The notes beneath the pieces were generated by a model. That model was given only the letters and a program-made list of their open reading frames with translations, was not told where the DNA came from and made no database searches. A DNA stretch of 64,000 nt from Gloeomargarita sp. SRBZ-1_bins_9 (GTDB lineage: Bacteria > Cyanobacteriota > Cyanobacteriia > Gloeomargaritales > Gloeomargaritaceae). The stretch spans positions 159,916 through 223,915 of the forward strand of contig JAUQVX010000003.1 of assembly GCA_039794565.1 (NCBI GenBank), given 5' to 3'. This document shows positions 38,208-46,365 of this stretch, piece after piece; position 1 is the stretch's first letter; each line of letters starts with the position of its first letter. The translations under genes and the position numbers were made by a program.

Positions 38208-38220
38208 AGGAGATTCTCCT
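38208..38220 (-). promoter_or_regulatory. Palindrome covering the petF ribosome-binding site
   Basis: AGGAGATTCTCCT is a perfect 6-1-6 palindrome directly abutting the petF ATG. In the mRNA it reads AGGAGAAUCUCCU-AUG and can fold into an AGGAG/CUCCU hairpin that hides the Shine-Dalgarno sequence AGGAG. This could give translational control of petF, or it could be a DNA operator. The hairpin is seen; regulation is inferred. Confidence 0.45.
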
Positions 38221-38474
38221 CTGAATGGATGATCGCAGACAGGGGATACACCCCATTCATCACCATAGAACGGATGACACCACTTGTCCCCACTCAACGG
38301 GATTTGTAATCAAAGGCGGATTTATCCCTAGGTTTTCTTATAGGTGGGCCGGCGGTTTGGTTATCAGGGTTACCAGAATGGGACGGGAAACCCCCAGGGC
38401 CGGGTCACCGTCGCCGGATCATGAGGGCTTTGGTCAAGCTGGTTACAATGGCAATCACAGGCAGAGACAAGCCC

Positions 38475-40664
38475 ATGACCACGCCGTCGCGCTTTGGGTT
38501 TAGCCAGATTCTGCAAACCTTTTATGCCGGGAAAGCGCTGGTCCGGCCGGGTGCCCGGGTGCCCAAGTTATTGATTTACTACCCCAACACCCCGGAACCG
38601 GAGGTGATTCCCCTCGTCGCCGAGCAATACTTTTTGGGGCGCAGCCGGCGCAATTGCGATATTCCCGTGCGGTCGGAGCTGGTCAGCCAGGTCCATGCCC
38701 TGGTGCAACGGCGGGGACGGCGCTACGTGTGGGTGGACCAAAAATCCACGAACGGAACTTACCGGGGCCGACGACCGGTTGAACAGCACGTCCTGCGCCA
38801 TGGGGACCGTTTGACCCTGGGGCCGCCCCAATTGGCGCAAGTGGTGCAGGTGGTGTACGACGACCCACCGCCTTGGTATGTGCGGGCGCTGCGTTATGCC
38901 TTGGGGGGATTGGGCTTGGCTGTGGCAGGGCTGGCGGCGGCAGTTGCCCTGGAGTGGCCCAAGGTGGATGTGACGCCTTTGCCCAGTGGCCCTCAGGGAC
39001 CTTTGGTCGTTGTGGCCCGGGATGGCCAGACACCCCTGACGCCCCCCTGGCGACCGGAACACCGGGAGCTGGCCCGACTGGAGGACTTTTCCCCCTACTT
39101 ACCCAAGGCGGTGATCGCCTCCGAGGACAGTCGCTTTTACTGGCACCCGGGGGTGGACCCCATCGGCATTCTGCGGGCGATGGTGGTGAATCTCACTGGC
39201 GGGGAGGTACGGGAAGGGGCGAGCACCATCACGCAACAGGTGGCCCGGAGCCTGTTTCGGGACTATGTGGGCACGGAGGATTCCCTTGGGCGCAAGTTCC
39301 GGGAAATGGTGGTGGCCCTGAAACTGGAGGCCCACTACGACAAAAAAACCATCCTGACGGCGTACCTGAATAAGGTGTATGTGGGGGTGGCCGGCTATGG
39401 GTTTGAGGACGCGGCCCGGTTTTACTTCGACAAATCGGCGCGGGATTTGACCCTGGCGGAGGCGGCAACGCTGGTGGCCCTGTTACCGGCGCCCAACCGC
39501 TTTAACCCGGTCAAGGATTACGACACGGCCCTGGCTTTGCGCAACCGGGTGATTGACCGCATGGAGGCCCAGGGGATGATTACGGCGGTGGAGGCTAAAC
39601 GCGCCCGCCGCTCCCGCATCGAAATTAGTCCCCGGGCGAAGGCGAATCTGCAAAGCACGATGGCCCCCTACTTCTACGACACGGTATTGGCGGAATTGCA
39701 GCAACTGTTGGGGCAACAACTGGCCCAGGAAGGAAATTTTTTTGTGGAAACGACTCTGGATGTCCAGGCGCAAAAACGGGCGGAGCAGTACTTGGCGCAG
39801 TTTGTGGCTACCTACGGAAGCAGCTACGGCTTTGACCAAGGGGCGCTGGTGACGCTGGATGTTCCAACAGGAGGCGTTTTGGCCCTGGTGGGGGGGCGGG
39901 ACTATCGCCAGAGCCAGTACAACCGGGTAACCCAGGCGCAGCGGCAACCGGGGTCGGTGTTCAAGGTGTTTGTCTATGGGGCGGCCCTGGAGCAGGGGAT
40001 TTCGCCGGGGTTAGTCCTGGATTGCTCGCCGCTGGTGTGGCAGGGGGTATCCTTTGCCGGTTGTCGCTCCGGGAGCGCGCCTTTGGACTTAACCCAGGGG
40101 CTGGCCCTATCGGAAAACGTGATTGCCCTGCGGTTGGCGCAACAGGTGGGCTTGCCGACGGTGGTGCACTGGGCGCGTAAGTTGGGGGTAGCGTCTCCCC
40201 TGAATCCGGTACCGGGGTTGGTGCTGGGCCAAAGCGAAGTCACCCTGTGGGAGATGACAGGGGCGTTTGCGGTGTTGGCCAATCAAGGGGTCAGAGTTTT
40301 GCCCCATACCATCACCCGCATCCGCGACAGCAGCGATTGCACCCACCCCCAGCGCCCAGACACCTGCCGGGAAATTTATCGCGCGCCCCAGGGGGAACCG
40401 GTGATCGCGCCGGAAGTGGCCGTGACCCTAACCCAAATGTTACAGGCGGTGGTGACCCAGGGAACCGGGAGGGCGGCCTTTCTTGGGCGGGGGGAGGCGG
40501 GCAAAACCGGCACCACCAATGAGGCGCGGGACCTGTGGTTCGTGGGGTATATTCCCGGGGGCCTGGTCACGGGCATTTGGTTGGGGAATGACAACAACCA
40601 ACCGACGCGGGGCAGCAGCAGCTTGGCGGCTCAACTTTGGGGGGAGTATATGAGTGGTCTATGA
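38475..40664 (+). CDS. Class A penicillin-binding protein with N-terminal FHA domain
   Basis: A 729-residue bifunctional peptidoglycan synthase. Residues ~20-130 form an FHA domain (YFLGRSRRNCDIPV; SQVHALV; DQKSTNGTYRGR), which binds phosphothreonine. A membrane helix follows (LGGLGLAVAGLAAAVAL), then a GT51 transglycosylase (catalytic Glu in EDSRFYWHPGVDP near residue 216; EGASTITQQVARSLF) and a transpeptidase with SxxK at S494 (GSVFK), SEN (SENVIALRLA) and KTG near 676. FHA-PBP fusions are known in cyanobacteria and suggest control by Ser/Thr kinases. Start: ATG 38475 before FGFSQIL; an earlier ATG at 38448 is possible. The stop overlaps the histidine kinase start (ATGA). Confidence 0.9.
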   Translation: MTTPSRFGFSQILQTFYAGKALVRPGARVPKLLIYYPNTPEPEVIPLVAEQYFLGRSRRNCDIPVRSELVSQVHALVQRRGRRYVWVDQKSTNGTYRGRRPVEQHVLRHGDRLTLGPPQLAQVVQVVYDDPPPWYVRALRYALGGLGLAVAGLAAAVALEWPKVDVTPLPSGPQGPLVVVARDGQTPLTPPWRPEHRELARLEDFSPYLPKAVIASEDSRFYWHPGVDPIGILRAMVVNLTGGEVREGASTITQQVARSLFRDYVGTEDSLGRKFREMVVALKLEAHYDKKTILTAYLNKVYVGVAGYGFEDAARFYFDKSARDLTLAEAATLVALLPAPNRFNPVKDYDTALALRNRVIDRMEAQGMITAVEAKRARRSRIEISPRAKANLQSTMAPYFYDTVLAELQQLLGQQLAQEGNFFVETTLDVQAQKRAEQYLAQFVATYGSSYGFDQGALVTLDVPTGGVLALVGGRDYRQSQYNRVTQAQRQPGSVFKVFVYGAALEQGISPGLVLDCSPLVWQGVSFAGCRSGSAPLDLTQGLALSENVIALRLAQQVGLPTVVHWARKLGVASPLNPVPGLVLGQSEVTLWEMTGAFAVLANQGVRVLPHTITRIRDSSDCTHPQRPDTCREIYRAPQGEPVIAPEVAVTLTQMLQAVVTQGTGRAAFLGRGEAGKTGTTNEARDLWFVGYIPGGLVTGIWLGNDNNQPTRGSSSLAAQLWGEYMSGL

Positions 40665-41917
40665 GTGATCCCCTCTTTGGTCGAATGCGCCGGCGTTTGG
40701 CCCTGTGGTACACGGGGGTGACGGCGGTACTGGTGGTGTTGTTTGCCGTGGCGGGTTATGGCTATGTGCAGGCGACCCTCAGCGATCGCATTGACGACAC
40801 GTTGGACCACGTGGTGGAGGTGGTACAGGCGACTTTGCCCCAGCAGCCCCCGGTGTGGCCCACGGATGTCCAGGAGGACCAGGTGGCTCTGGAGTGGTTT
40901 GCGCCGACGGGGGAGCGCCTGTGGAGCACGTTGGATATGACGGTGGTGCCGCCGTTGCATCCGGGACCCTGGCGGGAAACGGTGAGCATTGGGGCTGGAG
41001 AAGCCCTGCGTCAGGTGACCCAGCCCATCTATCGAGACGGAGAATTGCTGGGGTATCTGCGGGTGAGCCATCCCTGGTTTGAGGTGACTAAACCGGTCCG
41101 GCAACTGCTGGTGGACTTGACGGTCGGGGGAGTCCTGGCCTTGATGGTGGTGGCGGTGGCGGGCTGGTTTCTGGCAGGGCTAGCCCTAGCTCCGGTGCGC
41201 CAGTCTTATCAGCAACTGGAGCAATTTACGGCGGATGCCTCCCACGAGCTGCGCAGTCCCCTGGCCAGTTTACAGATGAATTGGGAGTTGGTCCATAGTC
41301 AGTACGGCGACCAGCCCCCCATCCGGGCCATGGGTCACCTCATTCAACGGTTGGGGCGCCTGGTGGATGACTTACTCTTCCTGGCGCGGCAGGAGACCCA
41401 AGGCTTGGGGGTGGGGGAACCCTGCCGAGTCAATGATGTAGTCAAGGAGGTCTTGGCCGAACAGCAAGTGTTCGCGTCAGCAAAGGGGGTGCCGATGCAG
41501 GCGGAGCTAGGGCCGGAGCCGCTGTGGGTGTGGGGGAATCGCTCCCAGTTGCTGCGCCTATTGACCAACGTGGTACGCAACGCCTGGCAATACACGCCCC
41601 CAGGGGGTCAGGTGACCGTGCGCTGCCATGGCGATGGCCAGGATGTGGTGATTGAGGTGCAGGATACGGGTGTGGGCATTCCGCCCCAGGACCTGCCGCG
41701 GGTATTTGACCGCTTTTACCGGGTGGACCGGGCGCGGGAATGGGGGGGCGGCACCGGCTTGGGGTTAGCCATCGCCCGCAGCATTGTCCAGGTCCATCGA
41801 GGCAGCATCCAACTCCACAGCCAACCGGGGCAAGGTACGCGGGTGACCATCACCCTCCCCCGGTTCAAAGGGGCAATTCATCGGGAGCCGGCAACCCCGC
41901 CGTCACGCCCAAATTGA
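40661..41917 (+). CDS. Membrane-bound sensor histidine kinase
   Basis: A 418-residue HisKA/HATPase kinase. Topology: helix 1 (LALWYTGVTAVLVVLFAVAG), an external loop of roughly 130 residues, helix 2 (GGVLALMVVAVAGWFLAGLAL), then a dimerisation domain with phospho-acceptor H195 (DASHELRSPLASLQ). The ATPase boxes are NVVRNAWQYTP (N), QDTGVGIP (G1), FDRFYRVD (F) and GGGTGLGLAIARS (G2). No response regulator gene is adjacent, so it is an orphan here. Start overlaps the PBP stop by 4 bases, implying translational coupling and perhaps a wall-stress input. The RppB-like look of helix 1 is suggestive only. Its 3' end overlaps the HEAT-protein gene by 53 bases. Confidence 0.88.
   Translation: MSDPLFGRMRRRLALWYTGVTAVLVVLFAVAGYGYVQATLSDRIDDTLDHVVEVVQATLPQQPPVWPTDVQEDQVALEWFAPTGERLWSTLDMTVVPPLHPGPWRETVSIGAGEALRQVTQPIYRDGELLGYLRVSHPWFEVTKPVRQLLVDLTVGGVLALMVVAVAGWFLAGLALAPVRQSYQQLEQFTADASHELRSPLASLQMNWELVHSQYGDQPPIRAMGHLIQRLGRLVDDLLFLARQETQGLGVGEPCRVNDVVKEVLAEQQVFASAKGVPMQAELGPEPLWVWGNRSQLLRLLTNVVRNAWQYTPPGGQVTVRCHGDGQDVVIEVQDTGVGIPPQDLPRVFDRFYRVDRAREWGGGTGLGLAIARSIVQVHRGSIQLHSQPGQGTRVTITLPRFKGAIHREPATPPSRPN
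40782..40789. repeat. HIP1 octamer (single copy)
   Basis: GCGATCGC, the highly iterated palindrome of many cyanobacterial genomes, is found here inside the histidine kinase gene. I noticed no second copy in the window, roughly the chance expectation for 64 kb. Confidence 0.6.
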
Positions 41918-42569
41918 GTAAAGCCGTCCAACTGTCGTCCCGTACCCCCGCGTCTCCATCCTGGAGTCCCGCCCGCAGGGTTTCCACCACCTGCAAATAC
42001 AAGGCTTCCGGCAACTGGTCCACCGGCAATTGGCCCAGTGCCCAGGTGCAATTGCTGCGCACCGCCGCCACTGGGTCCCGTTGCAGGGCTTGGCAAAGGA
42101 CCGGCACCACCCGTGGGAGTAAGTCCCGGTGGGTTTGTAACAGGGGAACTAGAGCGCTGGCTGCCCACAGCCGTACGGCGGGAATATCCCCCTGCAGGGC
42201 CTGGAGAACGGTGGTAACGGCCCGCCCATCCCGGCTGTAGCCCAGCGCCCAAATGATGCCCTTGCGCACGTAGCCGTTGGCCTCCCGACGCCATTGCTGC
42301 ATCAGGGGTTCCACCGCTGCCGGGGTGGGGTTACGGCCCAGGGCGTAAGCAGCACTCAGGCGCACCAAAGGACAGGCATCCTGGAGCAGGGGAATCAGCC
42401 GCTCCCCCGCCCGCAGGTCCTGGAGTTCACAAAAAGCCCGGGCCGCTTGCATCCGTTGCCAGGGGTCAGCCGCCGTCAGTTGGGCCAGCATCACCTCCGG
42501 GTCCGGTTGCGGGGTCTCCTGCCAATCGTCCAGGGGACTGGCCAGGTCGGGGGTCTCGTCGCTGAACAT
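41865..42569 (-). CDS. HEAT-repeat protein
   Basis: A 234-residue all-helical protein built from HEAT / PBS-lyase-like repeats: AADPWQRMQAARAFCELQDL, CPLVRLSAAYALGRNPTPAA, NGYVRKGIIWALGYSRDGRA, IPAVRLWAASALVPLL and AAVRSNCTWALGQLP. In cyanobacteria such repeats occur in bilin lyases (CpcE/F-like) and in general scaffold proteins. There is no lyase partner here, so I call only the repeat class. ATG 42569 used; a TTG two codons earlier is equally in frame. Confidence 0.8.
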   Translation of the reverse strand: MFSDETPDLASPLDDWQETPQPDPEVMLAQLTAADPWQRMQAARAFCELQDLRAGERLIPLLQDACPLVRLSAAYALGRNPTPAAVEPLMQQWRREANGYVRKGIIWALGYSRDGRAVTTVLQALQGDIPAVRLWAASALVPLLQTHRDLLPRVVPVLCQALQRDPVAAVRSNCTWALGQLPVDQLPEALYLQVVETLRAGLQDGDAGVRDDSWTALLNLGVTAGLPAPDELPL

Positions 42570-42602
42570 GGTCAAGCGCCTGGGGTGAACCCATTATAGA
42601 GT

Positions 42603-43724
42603 CTAACGGTGGCGGGTTCCCCGGTACTGCATCTGGCGGCGCAGGGCAAATTTACGGGTTAGGTGGGGAATATCCCCTCGGTGGCCCACCACGATCAGGG
42701 TGTCGCCCGCCTGGATGACCGTTTCCGGTTCTGGGTCTTCGATCAAGGTGCCATCAGCCCGGCGCAGGGCCACCACAATAAACGCCCGCTCGCCCCGTAC
42801 CTCCACATCAGCAATGGTCTGGTCAATCAGGACGCACCCCTCAGGCACCAGCAGTTCATCCATGCGCAGATGAATCTCCCCCAGGATTTCGTTGATGGTG
42901 CTGCGGCCATCATTGCGGTCTAAAAAATCCAGCGTCGCCGGATGGGTAATCAAATAGGCCAACCGCAAGGCCCCAATAGTCGAAGGCAACACCACATGGT
43001 CGGCCCCGGCCAAACGTAATTTGCGCTCCGTCGCCGGAAATTCCCCCCGCGCCAGGATGGTCAACTGGGGATTCAACCCCCGCGCCGTCAAGGTCACAAA
43101 CACATTTAGGGCATCATCCGGCAGGACGGTGGCCAAAGCCCGTGCCCGCTGGACGCCCACCCACAGCAGGGTTTCCTCGTCTTCGGCGTTACCCAAGTAG
43201 GCCAAATAGCCGTGTTCCGTGGCCTCGCGGATGCGCTCCTCGTTATAGTCCACCACGATCAGGGGTAGTCCGGCCCCCCAGACCCGCTGCGCCAGGATTT
43301 GACCCATACGGCCATAGCCACAGATGATCACATGGTCCCGCAGTTGAGCGATTTGTTGGTTCATGCGCTGTGACTCCAAAACCTCCTGAATTTCCCCTTC
43401 GGTCACAAACTGCACCAGGGCGCCGATCATCCCCACCACCGTGGCGCTGCCGAGGATAATAATCAGCATAGTAAAAAGCCGTAATGCCGGTGTATTGACG
43501 GGCCGTACCTCCCCGTACCCCACCCCAAAAATGGTAATCACCATCATGTAGAGGGAGTCCAACAGCGACCAGCCCGCCAGCAGCCAGTAGCCCAACACCC
43601 CCACCACCAGCAGCCCCACAAACGCCAGGACGAAAAACAACAGGTTGCGCAACCCCGGCGAGACCCACCAGTGTTCCCGCACAAACCGAGGATTCACCAG
43701 AGCAGTCAGGGAGCGGCGCGGCAT
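42603..43724 (-). CDS. Potassium channel with RCK/TrkA domains
   Basis: A 373-residue two-helix K+ channel. Helix 1 (LLFFVLAFVGLLVVGVLGYW), a pore with selectivity filter TIFGVGYGE (GYG conserved), helix 2 (MLIIILGSATVVGMIGALVQF), then an RCK_N/TrkA-N Rossmann domain (HVIICGYGRMGQILAQ; VVDYNEERI) and a TrkA_C domain (AFIVVALRRADGTLI). MthK-like layout, with ligand gating by nucleotide or Ca2+. Start ATG 43724 (MPRRSL) is chosen over a TTG at 43802 that overlaps the next gene. No strong ribosome site is seen. Confidence 0.9.
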   Translation of the reverse strand: MPRRSLTALVNPRFVREHWWVSPGLRNLLFFVLAFVGLLVVGVLGYWLLAGWSLLDSLYMMVITIFGVGYGEVRPVNTPALRLFTMLIIILGSATVVGMIGALVQFVTEGEIQEVLESQRMNQQIAQLRDHVIICGYGRMGQILAQRVWGAGLPLIVVDYNEERIREATEHGYLAYLGNAEDEETLLWVGVQRARALATVLPDDALNVFVTLTARGLNPQLTILARGEFPATERKLRLAGADHVVLPSTIGALRLAYLITHPATLDFLDRNDGRSTINEILGEIHLRMDELLVPEGCVLIDQTIADVEVRGERAFIVVALRRADGTLIEDPEPETVIQAGDTLIVVGHRGDIPHLTRKFALRRQMQYRGTRHR

Positions 43725-43783
43725 GGGGAGGTCAGCACCACAACGTCGGTCGCCTACGATGCTAACGAATTGCTGCTTGGTCG

Positions 43784-44188
43784 TTACTCCCGGACCAACC
43801 AAGCCTGAATCAGCAGATTCCCCGGGGTGGTCACGGTGCCCCGATAGACCAGGATGACCGTCTGGCCGGGAGTACTCGTCACCAGGGGGGTTGTCGGGGG
43901 TAGGTCAAACACCGCATAAAATCCCCAAGGACCGCTCAGGGTATTGATAGACCGTTCGCGATACCCCTGCTGTCCCAAGGTTTCCTGGAGAAATTGCAGG
44001 GCCTGCTCGGGCTGGAGGGAGACGTGATAGACCAAAGACTGCCGGCCCAGCGCCTGACCTAACCGCACCAAATTAACCGAGCGGCTGCCGGGTGGTCGGG
44101 GTAAGGAGCGCAGTAAGGCGGCAACCTGCCCCTGGGCCATCGCCACCCCTACGACTGCCGTCACCACGAACCACCCGTTCATGGACAT
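43784..44188 (-). CDS. Small secreted or anchored protein of unknown function
   Basis: A 134-residue protein with a hydrophobic N-terminus (WFVVTAVVGVAMAQGQVAALL) that could be a signal peptide. The mature part contains LQPEQALQFLQETLGQQGYR and GPWGFYAVFDLPP. I recognise no family. Its ATG forms a TGATG junction with the stop of an upstream reading frame in line with mtnP, so it is probably translated in the mtnP operon. An alternative ATG is 6 bases downstream. Confidence 0.55.
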   Translation of the reverse strand: MSMNGWFVVTAVVGVAMAQGQVAALLRSLPRPPGSRSVNLVRLGQALGRQSLVYHVSLQPEQALQFLQETLGQQGYRERSINTLSGPWGFYAVFDLPPTTPLVTSTPGQTVILVYRGTVTTPGNLLIQAWLVRE

Positions 44189-44325
44189 CAACGTAAAGCT
44201 CGACGGTCGTAAATTTTCCAGCTCCCCTCCACCCGCTGTAGGTCAAACCAGAACACCTCCCGGTTCACCTTACGCTGGCGCAGACGGCCCTGGCGATAGA
44301 GACTGAACCCCTCATGGGGAACATA
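44188..44325 (-). pseudogene. 45-codon frame following the mtnP stop, remnant or unannotated gene
   Basis: Directly after the mtnP TAA and in the same frame, 45 sense codons read YVPHEGFSLYRQGRL, then RQRKVNREVFWFDLQRV, then EGSWKIYDRRALR and a TGA. The sequence has a strongly protein-like, basic/aromatic composition, and its TGA overlaps the next gene's ATG (TGATG), a classic coupling junction. It has no ATG, GTG or TTG before the conserved-looking part. It may be the 3' remnant of a 5'-deleted gene, or an extension reached by stop-codon readthrough of mtnP. I do not recognise the domain. Confidence 0.45.
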
Positions 44326-45210
44326 TTAACCGGGCAGATAACGCGCCAGTAGGGGACGTAATTTTTCAATCGTGGCGGGCGGTACTTGGTCTAGGGGGGT
44401 CAAGATGGCATTTTTCAGCGCCCGGTGCGCCCTGGAGACGGGGGGGACCTGGGCAATGCGCCGCACCGCTTCCCGGATGACCGCCTGGGCATTGGCCACA
44501 TTCTGCCGCAGGTTGGCCAGCACCATCTCCACCGACACGCTGGTGTGGTCTGGGTGCCAACAGTCGTAGTCGGTCACCAGAGCCAGGGTGGCATAGGCGA
44601 TTTCCGCCTCCCGAGCCAATTTGGCCTCCGGCAGATTGGTCATGCCAATCACGGTCGCGCCCCAGCTGCGGTAGAGTTCCGATTCGGCACGGGTGGAAAA
44701 GGCTGGCCCTTCGATGCACACATAGGTGCCGCGCGGATGGACCGTGACCCCCGGCAGGTTCAGCGCCTGGATTGCCTCCACCAGCACCTGGGCCAGCGCC
44801 GGGCATACGGGATGTTCAAACGTAATGTGGGCGACGATCCCTTCCCCGAAAAAGGTGGAAACCCGGTTACGCGTCCGGTCAATGAACTGGTCCACCACCA
44901 CCAGGTCCAGGGGTTTCACCGCCTCCTGCAGCGACCCCACCGCCGACACCGAGATTAGATATTCCACCCCCAGCAACTTCATGGCGTAGATGTTGGCGCG
45001 GGCGGGGAGTTCCGTCGGCAACAGGTGATGGTGTCGCCCATGGCGGGCCAGAAATGCCACCGGTACCCCGTCCAACTTCCCAATGAATAGGGCATCCGAT
45101 GGGTCGCCGAAGGGCGTGGGGATATGGTGTTCTTCCACGTCGGTGAGGGCTTCCATCCGGTACAGGCCGCTGCCACCGATGACGCCGATTTGCACCCGGG
45201 GGAGCACCAT
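44326..45210 (-). CDS. mtnP: S-methyl-5'-thioadenosine phosphorylase
   Basis: A 294-residue purine nucleoside phosphorylase-family enzyme that splits methylthioadenosine in methionine salvage. Motifs: [10 protein letters not shown] at the start, [20 protein letters not shown] (phosphate and ribose contacts), [35 protein letters not shown] and [18 protein letters not shown], with DYDCWH as in MtnP rather than nucleoside phosphorylases for adenosine or guanosine. AGGAG lies about 5 bases before the ATG at 45210, so the longer frame to 45312 is rejected. The divergent LTxxQ-protein gene begins about 100 bases away. Confidence 0.94.
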   Translation of the reverse strand: MVLPRVQIGVIGGSGLYRMEALTDVEEHHIPTPFGDPSDALFIGKLDGVPVAFLARHGRHHHLLPTELPARANIYAMKLLGVEYLISVSAVGSLQEAVKPLDLVVVDQFIDRTRNRVSTFFGEGIVAHITFEHPVCPALAQVLVEAIQALNLPGVTVHPRGTYVCIEGPAFSTRAESELYRSWGATVIGMTNLPEAKLAREAEIAYATLALVTDYDCWHPDHTSVSVEMVLANLRQNVANAQAVIREAVRRIAQVPPVSRAHRALKNAILTPLDQVPPATIEKLRPLLARYLPG

Positions 45211-45314
45211 CGCTTCTCCTGACCACAATTTGGTTGTACTGTAGCACGCCCGGGGGAACTCTGGGCCGCGCGAACCGTCTAAGGGGCTGGTGTTGCGCTC
45301 AAGGTTTTCCACAG

Positions 45315-45656
45315 ATGGATATTTTCCTGTTGCCAGTCCTACTGGGGCTGGTGGTGGCTACGCCATTAGTGCGTCCGGCGGCGGTGCTCAACCCCCTCCC
45401 GTCGGCAGAACTCCATTTGACCCCTGCCCAGCAAGAGCAAATTCAGGAGATTCAAACCCTGGCGGAGGCGGATGCCGTCGCGCTCCTTACCCCCGAACAA
45501 CAGGCCCACTGGACCAGGGATAGTCTCTGGCGCCCTAGTCCCCACCTGGCCTTGACCCCAGAACAAATTCGACGGCTAGCCGCCCTGCGTTTGCGCACCC
45601 TCAGCCAGATGTATCACGTGCTCACTCCGCACCAGCAGTCCCAGGCGCGGCGTTAG
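45315..45656 (+). CDS. Periplasmic Spy/CpxP-like LTxxQ protein
   Basis: A 113-residue protein with an N-terminal signal sequence ([19 protein letters not shown]) and repeated LTPxQ motifs ([42 protein letters not shown]), the hallmark of Spy/CpxP periplasmic chaperones and stress sensors. No cysteine or metal motif. Its 3' end overlaps the convergent membrane-protein gene by 35 bases. Function by family analogy only. Confidence 0.7.
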   Translation: MDIFLLPVLLGLVVATPLVRPAAVLNPLPSAELHLTPAQQEQIQEIQTLAEADAVALLTPEQQAHWTRDSLWRPSPHLALTPEQIRRLAALRLRTLSQMYHVLTPHQQSQARR

Positions 45657-46284
45657 GCAGAGGCGGTCGCAGCGTCAGGTACAAAGCTGCCCCCACCACC
45701 GGCAGGGCCATCAGGGCCAACCACCCCCCAGGTGCCAGCCCCCGCCGCTGCAGGTCATCCCAGGCCGCCAGGGGAAACAACAGCCACAGCAGGGTAAAGT
45801 CCAAACTCATCACGTGGATGAACCGATTGGTCTGAAAGGCCTGCCACCACTCCGCCCAGCTTCCCTGGGTGAGACCATACCCCAGTAGCCCCAGCGATAG
45901 CAGCAGCCATAGACCCCCCAAGACCCGGCTGTTCCAAAAGCGCAACCCTAAAGACTCCGACCCCTGCCAGCGTAGAAACGGGCGGCGCAGCGCCAGATAG
46001 GGCAATAGGGCAAATGCTCCCACCCCAAACGCCAGGGCAACAAAAGGCCAGGCCGGCAGTTTTTGTCCCTGCCCATCGGTCAGCAACACCCCCGCGTACA
46101 GGGCCGGCCAAACCCCCATCAGATTAAACAGGGCGACAACGAGCGGATTGATCCCCTCCACCTGAAACCGCACCAGGTGCTGGATAAGCTCAAGCGTATC
46201 TGGCTGTGGCGGCGGCGCCCCGAAAAAGGCATACCCCACCAATCCCAGCCATAGCAGCCCCAAACCCAGCCGGCGTGCGTCCAT
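45622..46284 (-). CDS. Multi-pass membrane protein of unknown function
   Basis: A 220-residue protein with about six hydrophobic segments (LGLLWLGLVGYAFFG, LVVALFNLMGVWPALYAGVLL, FVALAFGVGAFALLPYLAL, GGLWLLLSLGLLGYGL, SLDFTLLWLLFPLAAWD, GGWLALMALPVVGAALYLTL). The string FIHVMSLDFTLLWLLFP followed by WDDLQRRG looks like a conserved cyanobacterial/plastid family that I cannot name with confidence. No enzymatic motif is visible. Confidence 0.65.
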   Translation of the reverse strand: MDARRLGLGLLWLGLVGYAFFGAPPPQPDTLELIQHLVRFQVEGINPLVVALFNLMGVWPALYAGVLLTDGQGQKLPAWPFVALAFGVGAFALLPYLALRRPFLRWQGSESLGLRFWNSRVLGGLWLLLSLGLLGYGLTQGSWAEWWQAFQTNRFIHVMSLDFTLLWLLFPLAAWDDLQRRGLAPGGWLALMALPVVGAALYLTLRPPLPNAAPGTAGAE

Positions 46285-46365
46285 GACCGTTTCCCCCTAA
46301 CCGCTTCTAACCTAGCACAGCCCTTTCCGGTAACATAGGCCTAATAGAACTCACGGCTGCATCCC

